64,000 bases of DNA, from assembly GCF_023278185.1 (NCBI RefSeq), contig NZ_CP066356.1, positions 8,672,001 to 8,736,000 of the forward strand. Direction: 5' to 3'. The notes beneath the pieces are model-generated. The model did no database searches and was not told where the DNA came from. It saw only the letters and a list, made by a program, of their open reading frames with translations. A program made the position numbers and the translations under genes. The stretch comes from Bradyrhizobium elkanii USDA 76 (lineage in GTDB: Bacteria; Pseudomonadota; Alphaproteobacteria; Rhizobiales; Xanthobacteraceae). Shown here in pieces: positions 53,652-62,703 of this stretch (position 1 is its first letter; every line of letters begins with the position of its first letter).

Positions 53652-54665
53652 TCAATTGCCGCGACCGAACAGCATCTGGACCGCTGACTGGACGCCATTC
53701 ATTCGCCCTTCGAACGGAATTCTCCCGTCGGATGGACCTCCGACCGCGATGCGGGGAAGCCCAAAAAGATGCGGCTTGCGATCCGATATGTGTCCATGCC
53801 GAGTTGTGACTGCAGTCGAAAAACCGACCTCCGCCGCGAGATGTTGTTCTCGAGAACCGCATGCCCTGGAGTTGCCGTAGGGAAAAGCAACGTGCCGAAC
53901 CGGACGCTGAAGCAGTCCCTCGAGATAGGCGCGGTTATCCACCATTTCGGCGCGCGCTGAAGCTGCATTCAGGTACGCGAGTGCTGGATGTGATTCCGTG
54001 TGTCCGCCAATCGAAGCCAGGGGGTGTCGTGCCAGGACCTGAAGCTCGCGCTCATTGATGAAATAGGTGTCGTTCAAGGCCTCCAGCGACAGATCAGCCT
54101 TGCTGAACGTAGGGGCGAGCATTCCGACTCGTTGGTAGTCTTCGTGGACCCAGTTGCTCACCTTCTCCAGGGCCGATGCTTTCTCGTCAAAATCGCGACA
54201 GCTGAATCGCAGGTTCATTGCGTCGATCGCAAGACTGTCTCTCGAGCGGAACAGGTCGCGCAAGCCCAGCCACCACGGCTGCATCGTCCGCTTAACCGCG
54301 CCCGTTGGAACATATACGGTGAAGGGCGCGCTATTTCGCTCAAGGATTGGCAATGCAGTCGTGACGTTATCCTTGTAGCCGTCGTCGAAGGTAAGCACCG
54401 CATAGCGGCGGGGCTCAGGATCCGCCGCCAGCCGCTCGAGACATGCATCGAGACTGACAATCTCCCATCCTTGCTGGCGCAGCCACTTCAGACAGTATTC
54501 AAGGAAGTCAGGCGGTGCGCCGGTCTTCAGCTCCGAGCGCCAGTCCTGCTGAATCTCATGGAACATCAGGATGGCGGCCCTGCCGGCAAATGCCCTGCGC
54601 AAGGCAGGCGCAAATCCCGCCCAGCTAGCCGCGTGGAATATGGTTCGGCTGAGAAGTCGCTTCAC
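53652..54665 (-). CDS. polysaccharide deacetylase
   Basis: The 337-residue protein has NodB-homology features: ILMFHEI near residue 33, YAVLTFDDGYKDNVTTALPI near 93, then GGHTESHPALAYLN near 217 and HVAFPYGNSRACGSREQH. These form the metal-binding catalytic core that removes N-acetyl from hexosamines. GTG start at the end of the frame. It is oriented opposite to the flanking genes, so it is separately expressed. Confidence 0.88.
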   Translation of the reverse strand: MKRLLSRTIFHAASWAGFAPALRRAFAGRAAILMFHEIQQDWRSELKTGAPPDFLEYCLKWLRQQGWEIVSLDACLERLAADPEPRRYAVLTFDDGYKDNVTTALPILERNSAPFTVYVPTGAVKRTMQPWWLGLRDLFRSRDSLAIDAMNLRFSCRDFDEKASALEKVSNWVHEDYQRVGMLAPTFSKADLSLEALNDTYFINERELQVLARHPLASIGGHTESHPALAYLNAASARAEMVDNRAYLEGLLQRPVRHVAFPYGNSRACGSREQHLAAEVGFSTAVTTRHGHISDRKPHLFGLPRIAVGGPSDGRIPFEGRMNGVQSAVQMLFGRGN

Positions 54666-55001
54666 GCGAAGCCACCGCCGGACAGGCTGATTGCGCGCAA
54701 GCCGACCAGGCGGCTTCGGTGCTCATTTGATTGCGCGCGCGATCTGCAGATGCTCATCCTCAAATCACCGTCGTGAACGCAGCAATGTTTCCGATGGGAA
54801 ACAGCCCTCCATTTATCGACAAACCGCGTCGCTCTGGCAACTACGGCGCCGGTACTCACTACTGGGTACCCCAGATTTCATCGCCGCCACTCTGAATGCG
54901 CCGCCTGCATCGAACCGCTTTCACGGTAGCTTTTCGTCGAACAAAGAGTGCACCGGCCACTGGTGATGCCGGCCTTTGTGATGTGCGTGTCGAGGGCCTT
55001 A
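54666..55001. other. divergent promoter region inside EPS cluster
   Basis: 336 bases between the deacetylase (minus) and GT4 gene (plus). An upstream in-frame start at 54948 exists for the GT4 gene but is preceded by no good ribosome binding site. Should hold two promoters; no operator identified. Confidence 0.4.
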
Positions 55002-56222
55002 ATGAAAGTACTGCTCGCCAACAAGTTTCTGTTCAACAACGGTGGCGCAGAGGCAGTGCTGCTTCAGGAAAGAATGTTCCTGACGAGCAGCGGGGCAGAC
55101 GTCATTGACTTCGCGATGCAGCACGAGCGGAACATCGAATCCCGCTATGCAAATCACTTCGTGTCTCGCCAGGAATACCGGACCGGGGGCCATCTCGCCA
55201 AGATCAAGAGCGCGCTCGCACTGATTCACTCGCGCGAAGCCGTCAGCAAACTCGCATCCCTGATCGAGGAGACTCGACCGGACTTGATGCATTGCCACAA
55301 CATCTATCACCAGCTGACCCCGTCGATTGTCGGCGTCGCCAAGTCGCGCGGGATTCCGGTCGTGCTGACACTGCACGATTCGAAGCCGGTGTGCCCGGTG
55401 CACACCCGGATGCGAGAGGACCAATTGTGTTCGTCGTGTCTCGCCGGCGATTTCCATCACGTGCTGATGCACCGCTGCGCTGACGGCTCGATCGCACAGA
55501 GCGCCACGCTTTACATGGAAGCGGTCATTCAGCGCTGGTTTGGCAGCTACGAGAAGGTCGATCGCTTCCTCGCGCCGAGCCAGTTCATGCGGGAGTCGGT
55601 GTTGCCTCGGTTCGCAGCGGACCGGGTACAGGTGCTCTACAATGGCGTGGATGTCACCGGCATTTCGGCGAGCGATCGGGACAAGGGATACGTGCTCTAT
55701 TGCGGCCGGCTCGCGCCGGGAAAAGGTGCCGAGACGCTGTTGCGCGCCCACGAAGCGGCGGACTGCCGGTGGCCTCTCGTCATCGCAGGCTCCGGCCCGC
55801 TGGCAGATAATTTGAAGGCGCAATTCACCCGGAACGTGCGTTTCGCGGGCCAGCTATCCGGCGAAACTTTAAACGAGACGATCGCCGAGGCTTCCGTGGT
55901 GGTTGTGCCTTCGGAGTGGTGCGAGAACTGCCCGATGTCGGTGCTGGAAGCGATGGCCTATGGCAAGGCGGTCATAGCGACCCGCGTCGGCGGCATTCCG
56001 GAGCTCGTGGACGATCGCGTGACGGGGCTTTTGTTTGAGCCCGGCAATACGGACGAGCTTCGACGTCACCTCGATTGCCTGATGAGCGACGCCGCACGCC
56101 GTGCAGGCATGGGAGCGGCAGGAAGAAGCCGCGTCGAAGCGGACTTCTCTCTCGAGAAGCATAACACCGAGCTGATGGCCGTCTACCGGTCACTGGTGAG
56201 CGAGCGGCATTCATCGCATTGA
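55002..56222 (+). CDS. GT4-family glycosyltransferase
   Basis: The 406-residue GT-B protein has an N-terminal acceptor domain starting MKVLLANKFLFNNGGAE, the central YCGRLAPGKGAETLLRAHEA donor region and the C-terminal nucleotide-sugar motif VVPSEWCENCPMSVLEAMAYG followed by ATRVGGIPE. Start at 55002 fits the canonical GT4 opening. The next gene begins 9 bases after its stop. Confidence 0.92.
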   Translation: MKVLLANKFLFNNGGAEAVLLQERMFLTSSGADVIDFAMQHERNIESRYANHFVSRQEYRTGGHLAKIKSALALIHSREAVSKLASLIEETRPDLMHCHNIYHQLTPSIVGVAKSRGIPVVLTLHDSKPVCPVHTRMREDQLCSSCLAGDFHHVLMHRCADGSIAQSATLYMEAVIQRWFGSYEKVDRFLAPSQFMRESVLPRFAADRVQVLYNGVDVTGISASDRDKGYVLYCGRLAPGKGAETLLRAHEAADCRWPLVIAGSGPLADNLKAQFTRNVRFAGQLSGETLNETIAEASVVVVPSEWCENCPMSVLEAMAYGKAVIATRVGGIPELVDDRVTGLLFEPGNTDELRRHLDCLMSDAARRAGMGAAGRSRVEADFSLEKHNTELMAVYRSLVSERHSSH

Positions 56223-56231
56223 GGATTGCAA

Positions 56232-57365
56232 ATGGACCTCACCATCATCTCCACGTTTCGTTGCAACTCGAGATGCCAGATGTGTTACATCTGGAAGAAT
56301 CCGACTGATCCAAAGGAAGAGGTCACGCTCGAGACCCTGGCGAAGCTTCCTGCGGGGTTCGATAATCTCAATATCTCCGGCGGAGAACCGACTCTGCGGA
56401 AGGATCTCGCCGACATGGTGGACCTGCTCCACCCCAAGGCCCGAATCATAGAGATCAGCTCGAACGGCCTGCATCCCGAACGTCTCCTCCCCATCATCAA
56501 GAAGCACCCGAAGATCAAGGTTCGTTTCAGCCTCGAGGGTGACGCGACCACCAGCGACTGCATCCGCGGCGAGAAGGACGGCTATGCCACGAAGGTAGCC
56601 GGGCTTCGCATGCTGCAGGAGGCCGGCGGGCAAGATCTGGGATTTGCCTTCGTCATCCAGGACGAGAATGTGGCTCAGCTGGTTCGAACCTATGAACTGG
56701 CGCGTTCGATGGGGTTCGAACTTGCGACCTCGACGCTGCACAACGCGTGGCAGTTCTACAAGAACGACAATTATTTCTACGAGCGCGTCGCGGTGGCCCG
56801 CCAAGTGGAAGGGCTTATCACTGCGATGCTCAAGAGCAACAAGCCGAAGAACTGGTTTCGCGCCTACCTGAATCTGGGCTTGATTGAAAAGATCCTCGGC
56901 CACCCGCGGTTGATACGCTGCAGCGCGGGCACCGATTTCGCATTCATCGACCCCTGGTCCGATGTGTGGGCCTGCAATGTGCGCTCAGACCTGCCGCTGG
57001 GCAATTTGGCGCGCCAGTCCTGGAGCGAGATCATGGCGAGCGACGCGGCCAAGAACTCCGTCGCCAAGGTTCACGCTTGCCAACAAAACTGCTGGATGGT
57101 GACGACCGCGCGCACGGCAATGCGTTCAACGCTGGTTCCGCAAGCACCGAAGATGGGACCGCTCATCTGGGTGCTGAAGAACAAGCTGAAGGTCGAGCTC
57201 GGTCGGGCGATCTGCTTCGATCAATACATCGATTATTCCAACGTCGCGCCTACTCCGCGTGTCCAACGAACGTCATTCCTCAACGAAAAGCAAAAGGCAC
57301 GATTGGTGCGCGGGAGAGAAACGGTCGACGCGCGATATCCGCTCAAGGAATTCATGAACAACTAA
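56232..57365 (+). CDS. radical SAM protein with SPASM-like C-terminus
   Basis: The 377-residue protein has the radical SAM motif CNSRCQMC at residues 12-19, a GGEPTLR motif, and a C-terminal Cys set (RCSAGTDF, WACN, CQQNC) like SPASM auxiliary-cluster domains. Radical SAM enzymes of this size in polysaccharide clusters are uncommon; related proteins modify peptides or sugars. It lies between two GT4 glycosyltransferase genes with 9- and 17-base spacings, so it belongs to the same operon. The ATG at 56232 is preferred over TTG 56226. Confidence 0.9.
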   Translation: MDLTIISTFRCNSRCQMCYIWKNPTDPKEEVTLETLAKLPAGFDNLNISGGEPTLRKDLADMVDLLHPKARIIEISSNGLHPERLLPIIKKHPKIKVRFSLEGDATTSDCIRGEKDGYATKVAGLRMLQEAGGQDLGFAFVIQDENVAQLVRTYELARSMGFELATSTLHNAWQFYKNDNYFYERVAVARQVEGLITAMLKSNKPKNWFRAYLNLGLIEKILGHPRLIRCSAGTDFAFIDPWSDVWACNVRSDLPLGNLARQSWSEIMASDAAKNSVAKVHACQQNCWMVTTARTAMRSTLVPQAPKMGPLIWVLKNKLKVELGRAICFDQYIDYSNVAPTPRVQRTSFLNEKQKARLVRGRETVDARYPLKEFMNN

Positions 57366-57382
57366 TTTGACGGGAGGGTGCA

Positions 57383-58564
57383 GTGAGTGCGGATCATCTG
57401 GTACTGCGGGTGATCATGCTTGGCTTGCGTGGATTTCCCAATGTACAGGGAGGAGTGGAAGTTCACGCAGAGCATCTGTGCCCTCATCTCAAGGAACTGG
57501 GCTGCGATGTCGAGGTGATCGTTCGCTCCTCGTATATGCCGCCTGATCGCGGCGACGAGTGGCACGGTGTACGTTACCATCGGGTATGGTGCCCGAAGAC
57601 CTCCGGTCTCGAGACAATCGTCCATTCGTTCCTCGGAGTGCTTGTCGCCGCATGGCAGCGGCCGGACGTGTTGCACATCCAGGCCATCGGACCGGCCCTG
57701 ATGGCGCCACTCGCGCGCTTGCTGGGACTGCATGTTGTGGTGACGCACCACGGCCCGGATTACGAACGGGAGAAGTGGGGCCGATTGGCCAGGATGGCCC
57801 TGCGCGCCGGCGAGGCCTGGGGAATGCGATTCTCCGACGGCCGCATCGTCATCTCCCAGACCATCCGAAAGCTGGTGCGGGATAAGTACGGCCTGAATTC
57901 GGACCTCATTCCAAACGGCGTCACCTTGCCTGACGTGCCGAAAAGCACTTCGGTACTGGAGAAGCTTGGGCTGACGCCCGGACGATATGTGTTGATGGTG
58001 GGCCGGCTGGTGCCGGAGAAGCGGCACACCGACCTGATTCAGGCCTTTGCCGATGCCAGGCTCACCGGATGGAAGCTCGTGTTCGTCGGCGCCTCCGAGC
58101 ATCCAGACGCCTATACCGAAATGCTTGCGGCGCGCGCCGGGGCGACCGCCGGGGTGATCATGGCTGGCTTCCAGTGCGGCCTCGCATTGCGGGAGCTATA
58201 CGCCCACGCGGGCATTTTCGTTTTGCCATCCTCGCACGAAGGTTTGCCGATCGCGCTGCTGGAAGCTCTGAGCTTCGGTTTGCCGGTGGTGGCCAGTGAT
58301 ATTCCTGCTCACCTGGAGATCGGATTGAATGACGCGCACTATTTTCATGTGGGAGATGTATCAGCGCTCGCGGATCGCCTGGCATCGTTTGCACGCAGTC
58401 CGTGGCCGTTGGAACTGCGCGAGAAGACACGCAACTGGTTGGCTGAACGGGAAGACTGGCGCTCTATCGCAGAGCGCACTCTCGGATGCTATCGCAGGGC
58501 AATCGAGCCTCGTCGAGGCGGTCCCCATGCGCGGTCCCGGACCGCGCCGCCCAGCACCGCCTAG
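57383..58564 (+). CDS. GT4-family glycosyltransferase
   Basis: The 393-residue GT-B enzyme starts near IMLGLRGFPNVQGGVEVHAE and has a donor-binding YVLMVGRLVPEKRHTDLIQ, then VLPSSHEGLPIALLEALSFG with ASDIPAH. GTG start after GGGAGGG. Similar to PslF/WcaL-type enzymes; linkage cannot be told. Its C-terminal 25 residues are Pro/Arg-rich and non-conserved. Confidence 0.92.
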   Translation: MSADHLVLRVIMLGLRGFPNVQGGVEVHAEHLCPHLKELGCDVEVIVRSSYMPPDRGDEWHGVRYHRVWCPKTSGLETIVHSFLGVLVAAWQRPDVLHIQAIGPALMAPLARLLGLHVVVTHHGPDYEREKWGRLARMALRAGEAWGMRFSDGRIVISQTIRKLVRDKYGLNSDLIPNGVTLPDVPKSTSVLEKLGLTPGRYVLMVGRLVPEKRHTDLIQAFADARLTGWKLVFVGASEHPDAYTEMLAARAGATAGVIMAGFQCGLALRELYAHAGIFVLPSSHEGLPIALLEALSFGLPVVASDIPAHLEIGLNDAHYFHVGDVSALADRLASFARSPWPLELREKTRNWLAEREDWRSIAERTLGCYRRAIEPRRGGPHARSRTAPPSTA

Positions 58565-58651
58565 CGAGCTGCGCACGCGGCGTGCCGGCCAACGCGCCGT
58601 GCCCGTCCCGCAGTTGAGCCTCAAACCGATCGAACCAAAGCGACGTTCAAG

Positions 58652-59971
58652 ATGAATACACTCCTGCTGTATTTTCTTATCTATACGTTCTTTCGATCGA
58701 TCTCCAACGGCCTCGACCGTCTGTCCGGGACGAGTTTTTCCATGATCCTATCGATCACCGTCCTCGGGATCGGTGCTGTGGCGATCTGGCACATGCGGGA
58801 CGTCAGGATACACAGACGAGTTTTCACACTGTTGATCTGCTTGTCCATCTTTATTGCCGCTTGCGGACTGTCACTTACCGTCAGCGCTGGAGCCGGCAAG
58901 ATAATCGACCAATATTCCGCCTGGTACGAGATCTTCAGGTATCTGCAACTGATCATGTTCGTGGCATTGCTTTCGTCCCTTTATCGACATCCAAGTTTTT
59001 GCCTCAACGTCCATCGCGTTTATATGTCGCTGCTGTTCATCATTTCCGCCGTCGGACTAGGTCAATACCTGACCGGTCATGCAGAGCTTGTCACCCAATA
59101 CGACAAGTTTAAGCGGGTGGCGGGTCTTTCTTCGCACCCCGTACCCTACAGCCTGGAGATCGTGCTGACCTTTTTCGTTTGCGAGCTGTCGCGCCGGAAA
59201 ATGCGGCTTCCCATTCAGCACCTTCACCTCGCGGCGTACTCCCTGTTTGTTGTTGCCCTGGTCCTTTCCGCTTCAAGGACCGGTGTCGCGCTGCTCGGAG
59301 TGACCCTCAGCGTATACTTTTTTGTCCAGCGGCCTGCTCTCCTTCCGGTGTTCGCGGCAGCATTCGCGATCCTCATGTGGGCATCTCCATTTGGAGAGTT
59401 GTTCTCGGACCTGAGCAGCGTTCCGGAATACATCATGAACGGCGAATATGCGGTGTGGGACTGGCGCACCGCGCCGACCTCGGTCCATTGGCGCATTCAC
59501 CACTGGTACTATCTGTCCACACTTGGATTGGAACGAGCGTGGACCGGATATGGCCCCGGTCAAGTGGGGTTCTATAGCCCGTTTCTTCTTTTGGCGCACA
59601 GTCAGTTCGTGGAAATATTCTTCGAGTCGGGCGTGGTCGGCCTGATCACCTTTGCCGTGTTTTGGTTCAGTCTTCCGCTGGCCGCGATGTCGGACCGGCG
59701 GCGGCTCGTTTCTTTATATGGAAAGCGGTCAGCAGAAATTGGAATCCTGCACTTGTGGCTTGCGATGTTTGCCGGCGTGACGCTGGTCGCATCGTTCGAT
59801 GCGAGCTTCGACAGGGAAACGGTGGCGTTTTCGCACTTGATCGTCAGCATGTTTGTGGTGCTGGCTCAACCTGAAGCCGTCACCGAACGTGAGCCAGGAT
59901 CGCGCTACTCGCACATCTCGATGACTGCTGGTTCGCGGATTGAAGCATCGGCGAGCCGAGAAACTATCTGA
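58652..59971 (+). CDS. Wzy-like O-antigen polymerase/ligase family protein
   Basis: The 439-residue protein has about ten membrane segments and a large periplasmic loop after residue 240 with the LGLERAWTGYGPGQVGFYSP stretch, near the usual H-(N/S)-x-(F/Y)-(V/L)-x-x-x-x-x-x-G motif (here HSQFVEIFFESGVVG). It polymerises or ligates repeat units and completes the Wzx/Wzy set. It begins 87 bases after the last glycosyltransferase. Confidence 0.88.
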   Translation: MNTLLLYFLIYTFFRSISNGLDRLSGTSFSMILSITVLGIGAVAIWHMRDVRIHRRVFTLLICLSIFIAACGLSLTVSAGAGKIIDQYSAWYEIFRYLQLIMFVALLSSLYRHPSFCLNVHRVYMSLLFIISAVGLGQYLTGHAELVTQYDKFKRVAGLSSHPVPYSLEIVLTFFVCELSRRKMRLPIQHLHLAAYSLFVVALVLSASRTGVALLGVTLSVYFFVQRPALLPVFAAAFAILMWASPFGELFSDLSSVPEYIMNGEYAVWDWRTAPTSVHWRIHHWYYLSTLGLERAWTGYGPGQVGFYSPFLLLAHSQFVEIFFESGVVGLITFAVFWFSLPLAAMSDRRRLVSLYGKRSAEIGILHLWLAMFAGVTLVASFDASFDRETVAFSHLIVSMFVVLAQPEAVTEREPGSRYSHISMTAGSRIEASASRETI

Positions 59972-60027
59972 ACAGCAACATGGCCGCTGTTGGCATCATC
60001 GGCCGATATTGGTTATGAGCACCTCCC

Positions 60028-60951
60028 ATGAACGAGCATCTTGCCATTCCGCTCACGGCTCTCATGTTACTCGGCGCCCTCGTCTCATTGGCGAGCGCCG
60101 CGACGATAGCCCCTCCATCCCAGTACGGACGATGCAGCGACAACGGCAATCTCCTGTTAGAGATCGAATCTGCATCGCACGTGACGCAGCGGGAAATGTG
60201 TCATCGCAATCCAGTGCTGCAGGTGCAACTACGCAAGTCTCCGGCGCTCAAACCCATCTGCACGTCCTTGTCGATCGATTGTGTGGTTTCGCAAACTTCC
60301 GGATATGACAACGGAATATATCCATACGGAGTCAGGACCTATTTCTCGTGGTATGCAGGTGGCCGCGCCGCCACCGGGAACGTTGTTTCTCCTTCCGACT
60401 TCTCTTCACTGACGGGTTGGGGACAGATATATCCGCAAGTCGGCGTTTCGAACGTTGCCGCCAACGTCTATTTGAAGGACTATCGCGTCTATGTGCACTT
60501 GACGAGTGGCGGTTGGCAACTTGTACAAGATCAAGCCACGAATTCCATCGGTGGCCGGCGTTTCGTGGCAGACTTCTCCAACAACTCCTCTTCGGAAATG
60601 AGTCTCGTTGTTGAGTCTGACGGAAGCGTAAGAATGGACTCGCCAGCATCCGGCTATAATAATCATTTCTGGATTGAGCCGAGAGGATCGTATGCTCCCG
60701 GAACAGTCGACGGGGTGTTCTCGCTGGCACAGCTACGCACCGATGATGCAAGTGCAAATCTGATCGCAAACTTTGGAGCTGACTGGTGGAGAAACACCTC
60801 AGCTCCGTACCTCTACGTAGATGGAGTGTTTGTAAATAATCCCGGCATCGGCATGGGCACCTGGGTCAAGTTGACGACGACGTACCAGTACTTCTTCTTC
60901 ACGACCATGACCAAATCGCAACTGCAAGCCGAGCCGCCGCCCTTGAGATAG
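60028..60951 (+). CDS. secreted protein with an unrecognised extracellular domain (307 aa)
   Basis: A signal peptide (LTALMLLGALVSLASAATIA) is followed by a short Cys-bearing region and, from about residue 100, a 200-residue domain rich in Trp, Tyr and Ser. This domain is clearly homologous to the start of the last gene in the window (shared SSLTGWGQIYPQVG vs SVTGWGQVYPESG; LVQDQATNSIGG vs LVQDQATDPIAG; NFGADWW vs DLGADWW; NNPGIGM vs NNPGAGM). No Pfam family is recognised. Position next to the EPS operon suggests a polymer-binding or shaping protein. Confidence 0.75.
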   Translation: MNEHLAIPLTALMLLGALVSLASAATIAPPSQYGRCSDNGNLLLEIESASHVTQREMCHRNPVLQVQLRKSPALKPICTSLSIDCVVSQTSGYDNGIYPYGVRTYFSWYAGGRAATGNVVSPSDFSSLTGWGQIYPQVGVSNVAANVYLKDYRVYVHLTSGGWQLVQDQATNSIGGRRFVADFSNNSSSEMSLVVESDGSVRMDSPASGYNNHFWIEPRGSYAPGTVDGVFSLAQLRTDDASANLIANFGADWWRNTSAPYLYVDGVFVNNPGIGMGTWVKLTTTYQYFFFTTMTKSQLQAEPPPLR

Positions 60952-61054
60952 CTGAACAGTGCTTCAGTGCTCGATAGATCCGCTCGGGCACCAGGCGCGC
61001 GGGGCGCTCGCCAAGGATCATCGCATGCGCGGCGTCAAGATTTGAGGGGGCGGT

Positions 61055-61200
61055 TCAGGAGCGGTCACGATGGCGATGGAAATCCAGAATATCCCGTTCA
61101 GCCCTGAGCTTGTTGACCTCACGCCTGAGCCGCGCGATTTCCGCTGCTGCTCGGGCTTCATCTGGCCGTGACCCGGCAAAGGCCTGCACAGGAGCGGGGC
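61055..61200 (-). pseudogene. remnant of an IS3-type transposase (OrfA-like)
   Basis: On the minus strand the frame reads FAGSRPDEARAAAEIARLR, then REVNKLRAERDIL, the leucine-zipper region typical of IS3-family OrfA. It then diverges and ends at a stop at 61055. No start, no helix-turn-helix, no OrfB and no inverted repeats are visible, so it is a fragment. The rest of the 60952-61282 gap holds no recognised gene. Confidence 0.7.
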
Positions 61201-61282
61201 CGAACTCCTTCACTCATCTTCGCAAAACATTCTCATGAACCTCTCAGGTGTCGGGCGGCTTGCGCCGCCGATACCCCGCGTT

Positions 61283-62020
61283 CTAGCTGGCGAGAACCAT
61301 CAGTGATGCCCCGCCGAGCAAGCGCACAGACAGGTCCTCTCCGGCAACAGTCCGGACAATGCGCCGCCCGGCGTTAACGAGGAGGGTTTTCGTGGTTCGC
61401 AATTCGGGATGGAGATGGAGGAAATCTTCGAGCCTGGTGTACTGACTGTCAATGATCTCAAAGCCGGTGTCGCGCAGTGTCGCCAGAGCTGTTGCCTGAT
61501 CAAAGTAATGCAGGTGACCAACCTCCTTACGTTTCTGAAGGGGCTGATCGCGCAGAACGCTGAGGACATTAAGGTCGAGGGGGATATGAAACACATAGTA
61601 TTTCGAACGCCCTCTGAGCCTTCGCAGAAAGCCCATATAGTCATCGATGTGCTCGAAAACATCGATGCACAATAGAAGATCGTAGCTTCCGCTGGTTTGC
61701 GAGAAGTCTCCGCAGTGGAAGCGCAAATTGTCCCGTTCGCGCGGTTTGGCGGCAGTGATGGCATAGGGAGCGATATCGTAGCCAACGGCGGTTGAGTCAC
61801 GGAAGACGTCGTGCTCAAGCAGGGCGTTCAGAACGCCTCCCACTCCGCAACCGACGTCGACGATCGTCCGGCAGGTGATGTTGTTGGCACGCACGATCCT
61901 GGCGATCTTCGCGGCCTTGGTTCCGGCATCCTCGTCATGCCAGCCCGGATGGGCTTCGGCATAACCTTCCCCAGTATAGAGATCGTCGGACGCGAGCCCT
62001 GCCCCTCTGACGACAGCCAT
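61283..62020 (-). CDS. class I SAM-dependent methyltransferase
   Basis: The 245-residue protein has IVDVGCGVGGVLNALLEHD near residue 55 (SAM motif I), an acidic residue in AVGYDIAPYA, and DLLLCIDVFEHIDDYMGFL further on. The pattern is that of Methyltransf_23-type enzymes common in surface polysaccharide clusters. The ATG at 62020 has GGGAGAG 5 bases upstream. It follows the IS remnant on the minus strand. Confidence 0.88.
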   Translation of the reverse strand: MAVVRGAGLASDDLYTGEGYAEAHPGWHDEDAGTKAAKIARIVRANNITCRTIVDVGCGVGGVLNALLEHDVFRDSTAVGYDIAPYAITAAKPRERDNLRFHCGDFSQTSGSYDLLLCIDVFEHIDDYMGFLRRLRGRSKYYVFHIPLDLNVLSVLRDQPLQKRKEVGHLHYFDQATALATLRDTGFEIIDSQYTRLEDFLHLHPELRTTKTLLVNAGRRIVRTVAGEDLSVRLLGGASLMVLAS

Positions 62021-62703
62021 CGTTCTCTCCCTCAATTGAATGGCGACCTGGACGACCGATCGGGACGCCAGAGTTGCAACCAGCTCTTGCGAACCGGCAC
62101 CTGAAGTGCCGTGCGGTCACGTGATGGCGACGGGAGCGCTCGCCGCGGCCAGCGAACCGCAGCCGATCCGAGAGCCTGCGTTCGAATTCGTAGTGCGCGA
62201 TCGGGTGAGCAGACGGCCGCGTGTCCTTCCGGCGCCGCTGGATGGCCAAATAGTCGGGCTTCAGATTCGTCAACCCACGAGCCGCCATTCAAGAGAACCG
62301 ATCCGTCTCCACCGGCAAGTGTGTTCTTGATCTTGAGGTCGTCGCAATAATCCTTGCGGGTTACCCCGGAGCGCAGAACTTAATCCGCGCTTGAATCGGC
62401 AAGCATCCGGCGCTTGCAACATGGGCGCGCCGGAAACAAGGGATTGGGCCGATATACGTGTGTATAAATCACACTTTGAGAGTTTTTTTGCCATTTTTGA
62501 TTATTAACCCACCGACCCAGCAGTCGGGGGGGCAACTTCCAAAAATCCCACTGCTTGAAATCTCCTCGCGGTTCGAGGCTGCAATTCTTTGGAATCGGAA
62601 TCTGTTCGCGACTGACGTCGCGAGCATGCAATGTGTCGCACATCTCTGATGCGCGGCAGCGGAATTCCTCGTCCTTAAATTTGGTCTGCAATGGAGAACT
62701 AAA
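62021..62703. other. long upstream region of a large extracellular protein gene
   Basis: 683 bases without a supported gene. The part 62450-62520 is strongly AT-rich (GTGTATAAATCACACTTTGA, TTTTTTTGCCATTTTTGA) and is the best promoter candidate for the gene at 62704. GTGTATAAATCACAC has the palindromic arms GTGT-A/T-CACAC and could be an operator. Confidence 0.45.
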
